Source: a bacterium (GTDB lineage Bacteria; Zhuqueibacterota; QNDG01; JAFGCO01). From it: a stretch of DNA of 64,000 nt. The position numbers and the translations under genes are program-made. The stretch is from the NCBI GenBank assembly GCA_016930535.1, contig JAFGGN010000019.1:48432-112431 (forward strand), given 5' to 3'. Below, piece after piece: positions 61,896 through 64,000 of the stretch. The stretch's first letter is position 1; each line of letters opens with the position of its first letter. The notes below the pieces were generated by a model. That model was not told the DNA's origin and searched no databases. It saw only the letters and a list, made by a program, of their open reading frames with translations.

Positions 61896-63176
61896 TCAAT
61901 GAGTTTCAGGTTCTTTCACAAACACCATCAGCATCACAGCAGCTACAGCCGTGAGTATGCCGGCCAGAGCGAATGAAGCGCCGTATCCCCTGTGATCGCT
62001 GATCACGCCGCCTAAAAAGCTGCCCATTATGGCGCCCGTATTCAGTACGAACAGGCTGTAAAACGCCTGGGCCGTAAACCGGATCTGCGAAGGGCTTTCC
62101 ATATCCATGAACATGGCCGCGCCGAGATACCCGAACGTGAAGGTAAATGCATGCAGCATCTGAAACGGCAGCAGCTGCCACCACGAGTGAATAAACGCCA
62201 TGGGCACCCAGCGGAAAACCGTCATGATCATACCGATGGCCAGTATTTTTTTTGTGCCTGTTTTCTGCACGATTTTCACGAACGTCAGCATGGTGACGGT
62301 TTCTGCGATTGTGCCGATGGCCCATATCCAGCCCACCTGAACGTTGTTGGCACCCAGAAATTTGCCGTACACGCTTAAAAACTGATACCCCATGTTGTTC
62401 GCGGTCTCGAATATCAGCACGGTCATCAAAAAAATCAGAATGCGTGGTTTGACCAGAAGCTGGCGCATCAGCCGGCTGTGATGCGATTTTTCCTGGTTGT
62501 TGGACGCATCGCCCGGAATCCGGTTCACGAACCAGGCCGCAATCAGCACACCCGCCGGAAAAACCAGAAAAGCGCAGGAAAGTCCGGCGATGTCATACAG
62601 CCTGCCAAGGGACATGGTCGCCGTGATCCACCCCATGGATGCGAATATTCTCAGGAATGCCAGGCGCATGCGCCTGTGCGTGCCCAGGTAATCAAAGGCC
62701 ACTGCATCCATCAGTGTATTCAGCGGTGCATTGAAAAAGGACCAGATGGCAAATAAAACCACGATTGCAGACAGCGAACGCCCCAGGAGAATAAACGGTG
62801 CAAGGCCTGCGGAGGCCACGGAAAGGATAACGGCCCATCTTGACCGGTGTCCGTGGCTGTCGATGAACCGGCTCCAGAAAAGCTGAGATACGAGCGACAT
62901 GGCCGGACGCACAAGGAGCAGAAGGCCCAGCTCAAAATTGGAAATCGACAGGGTTTCTTTGAAATACGGGGCGAAATAGGGATACAGACTGCCCAGAGCG
63001 AAGGCGTAGAAGAAATAATTGCCCCTGACATAATGTTTCACCGGATCCTTCGAATTCAACAACGCCTGAGACCGTCCTTTCAATCTGAGGATTTTATATA
63101 TCCGGCCATATGCACATTTTACCGCCCACCGGGCCGGAAGAAATAAAATAGGAATATTTACGGCCGGATTCAACAA
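61896..63176 (-). CDS. MFS transporter (MFS_1-like / nucleoside-permease type)
   Basis: 426 residues with twelve predicted membrane helices. The first helix follows a roughly 45-residue N-terminal extension (about residue 50 is VRGNYFFYAFALGSLYPYFAPYF). The pattern, including the WSRFIDSHGHRSRW cytoplasmic loop near 112 that corresponds to motif A, resembles the PP permease/NupG-like MFS group. Substrate unknown. The N-terminal extension is basic and may come from a start upstream of the true one (a TTG start near residue 40 is possible). It is divergent from the sensor gene, with the promoter of the latter between them. Confidence 0.85.
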   Translation of the reverse strand: MLNPAVNIPILFLPARWAVKCAYGRIYKILRLKGRSQALLNSKDPVKHYVRGNYFFYAFALGSLYPYFAPYFKETLSISNFELGLLLLVRPAMSLVSQLFWSRFIDSHGHRSRWAVILSVASAGLAPFILLGRSLSAIVVLFAIWSFFNAPLNTLMDAVAFDYLGTHRRMRLAFLRIFASMGWITATMSLGRLYDIAGLSCAFLVFPAGVLIAAWFVNRIPGDASNNQEKSHHSRLMRQLLVKPRILIFLMTVLIFETANNMGYQFLSVYGKFLGANNVQVGWIWAIGTIAETVTMLTFVKIVQKTGTKKILAIGMIMTVFRWVPMAFIHSWWQLLPFQMLHAFTFTFGYLGAAMFMDMESPSQIRFTAQAFYSLFVLNTGAIMGSFLGGVISDHRGYGASFALAGILTAVAAVMLMVFVKEPETH

Positions 63177-63188
63177 AAATCATGAAAC

Positions 63189-63217
63189 TTGACATTCAAA
63201 ACGAAATCCTCTATATT
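63189..63217 (+). promoter_or_regulatory. Strong sigma70-like promoter of the sensor gene
   Basis: TTGACA (63189-63194) and TATATT (63212-63217) with the ideal 17-bp spacing on plus, 30 bases before the ATG. The same pair of boxes is used by the tRNA-Asn gene, though the spacing there is 16. Confidence 0.75.
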
Positions 63218-63247
63218 GAGTCGAATTATCAAAAGAGACAATCACAC

Positions 63248-64000
63248 ATGCTGTTCCGCCGCCTGCATCATCGTCTGATCGGATCCATGGTGGGCCTGAT
63301 GGTCGTTTTTGTACTGGCCGTCGGATTCACGCTGCACTGGTCGATCCGTCAGAGTCTGGAAAACGCCCTGGGTGACAAGCTCCAGGCCGTGGCCCTGTCC
63401 CTGGCCGCCCGGTATACACCCGAGGAAATTCTCTGGATGAAACAGGGCGTGGGCGACCGGTATCGTCACCGTTTTCTGGAGCCGCTGAACCGGATCCGGA
63501 AACAATCGGATATTCAGCGTGTCTGTATATTCTCAATTGAAAATGAAAGCTGGCTGGATACGGATACGACCCGTTTTCATGGCCAGATCTATTATCAGCA
63601 CCTATTCTTTCAGCAGGAAATGGCTGCATTGCGGAAGAGCAAGGCCTCGCATACGCTTCTCTTTACGGATATAGACAACCGGCCCATGATGGCCGGCTTC
63701 GCACCGCTGATAATTGCGGATTCCACGGCCGGAGGGATCGGTGTGTTCGGGAATGCGCATTTTCTCGGCACCGTGGACGATTTCAATCGCCGAATTCTCA
63801 CGATTGGTGCATTGGGCATGGGACTGGCCATCGTTATGGCGTATATCCTTTCCAGATCGGTCACAAAACCGGTGGCCGGGCTTGTCCGGGCCTCCAGACA
63901 GATCGGCGCCGGGCATTATACGGATCCCATCCCCCCGGCCGGCACCTCTGAAATCGGGGAACTGTCAAAAACCATGGAATCCATGCGCATGAACGTCATA
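63248..64000 (+). CDS. HAMP-domain sensor protein, N-terminal part (cut by window end)
   Basis: 251 residues before the window ends. TM1 is at about 11-30 (LIGSMVGLMVVFVLAVGF) and TM2 near 182-200 (LTIGALGMGLAIVMAYILS), enclosing a 150-residue periplasmic sensor region (single-Cache or similar). A HAMP linker starts after TM2 (SRSVTKPVAGLVRASRQIG, ending with SEIGELSKTM). This is the layout of a membrane histidine kinase, less often of a diguanylate cyclase or chemoreceptor; the output domain lies beyond the window. A strong promoter precedes it. Confidence 0.85.
   Translation, partial: MLFRRLHHRLIGSMVGLMVVFVLAVGFTLHWSIRQSLENALGDKLQAVALSLAARYTPEEILWMKQGVGDRYRHRFLEPLNRIRKQSDIQRVCIFSIENESWLDTDTTRFHGQIYYQHLFFQQEMAALRKSKASHTLLFTDIDNRPMMAGFAPLIIADSTAGGIGVFGNAHFLGTVDDFNRRILTIGALGMGLAIVMAYILSRSVTKPVAGLVRASRQIGAGHYTDPIPPAGTSEIGELSKTMESMRMNVI

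Overview
The window looks like a chromosome segment of a Gram-negative bacterium of the FCB group, most plausibly near candidate division KSB1 or Calditrichota. The evidence is a secreted protein ending in a PNPFNP-type T9SS sorting domain, a GWxTD-domain protein, a DUF5683 protein, and outer-envelope functions (Wza/Wzc pair, MsbA-like ABC exporter, CpoB-like lipoprotein). The phylum is an inference from domain content. Nearly all genes lie on the minus strand.

Left edge (1-1300): a small membrane-anchored unknown protein and a RelE/Phd-type toxin-antitoxin pair whose toxin gene has an in-frame stop.

Surface-polysaccharide locus (about 1.4-36 kb, read right to left). It appears to start from a promoter at 36.07-36.09 kb with a Wza-like export protein and a Wzc-like tyrosine autokinase. 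These are followed by a sugar-nucleotide epimerase, an initiating glycosyl-phosphotransferase, UDP-glucose dehydrogenase, GT4, asparagine synthase, methyltransferase, GNAT, polysaccharide deacetylase, a GlpD-like oxidase, a radical SAM/SPASM protein, SDRs, an acyltransferase-GT2 fusion, an SDR-Gfo/Idh/MocA fusion, a second asparagine synthase lacking Cys2, two KAS III enzymes, an acyl carrier protein, two AftB/ZomB-like membrane glycosyltransferases, an SGNH hydrolase, a FabG-like SDR and a flippase-like membrane protein. The two KAS III, ACP and reductase suggest in-locus synthesis of a short acyl decoration for a sugar. Prolyl-tRNA synthetase sits inside the locus. Gene junctions carry unusual arrays of period 7 or 8 nt, several overlapping stop codons and two folding into long inverted repeats.

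Housekeeping block (36-59 kb, minus strand): STAS protein and glycogen synthase, CpoB-like lipoprotein, MsbA-like exporter, Lgt, a DUF4846 protein with PurH and PurN, GWxTD protein, RimO-FtsY-PgsA, UbiA-family prenyltransferase, PurF, PHP hydrolase, YfiM-like and HD proteins, an aminotransferase, DUF5683, RidA, a small membrane protein, deoxynucleoside kinase and FolK, then tRNA-Asn with its own promoter and terminator.

Right edge (59.3-64 kb): a possible small RNA ending in a strong minus-strand terminator, a T9SS-secreted beta-propeller/PKD protein on the plus strand, an MFS transporter on the minus strand, and the start of a HAMP-containing sensor protein cut by the window end.
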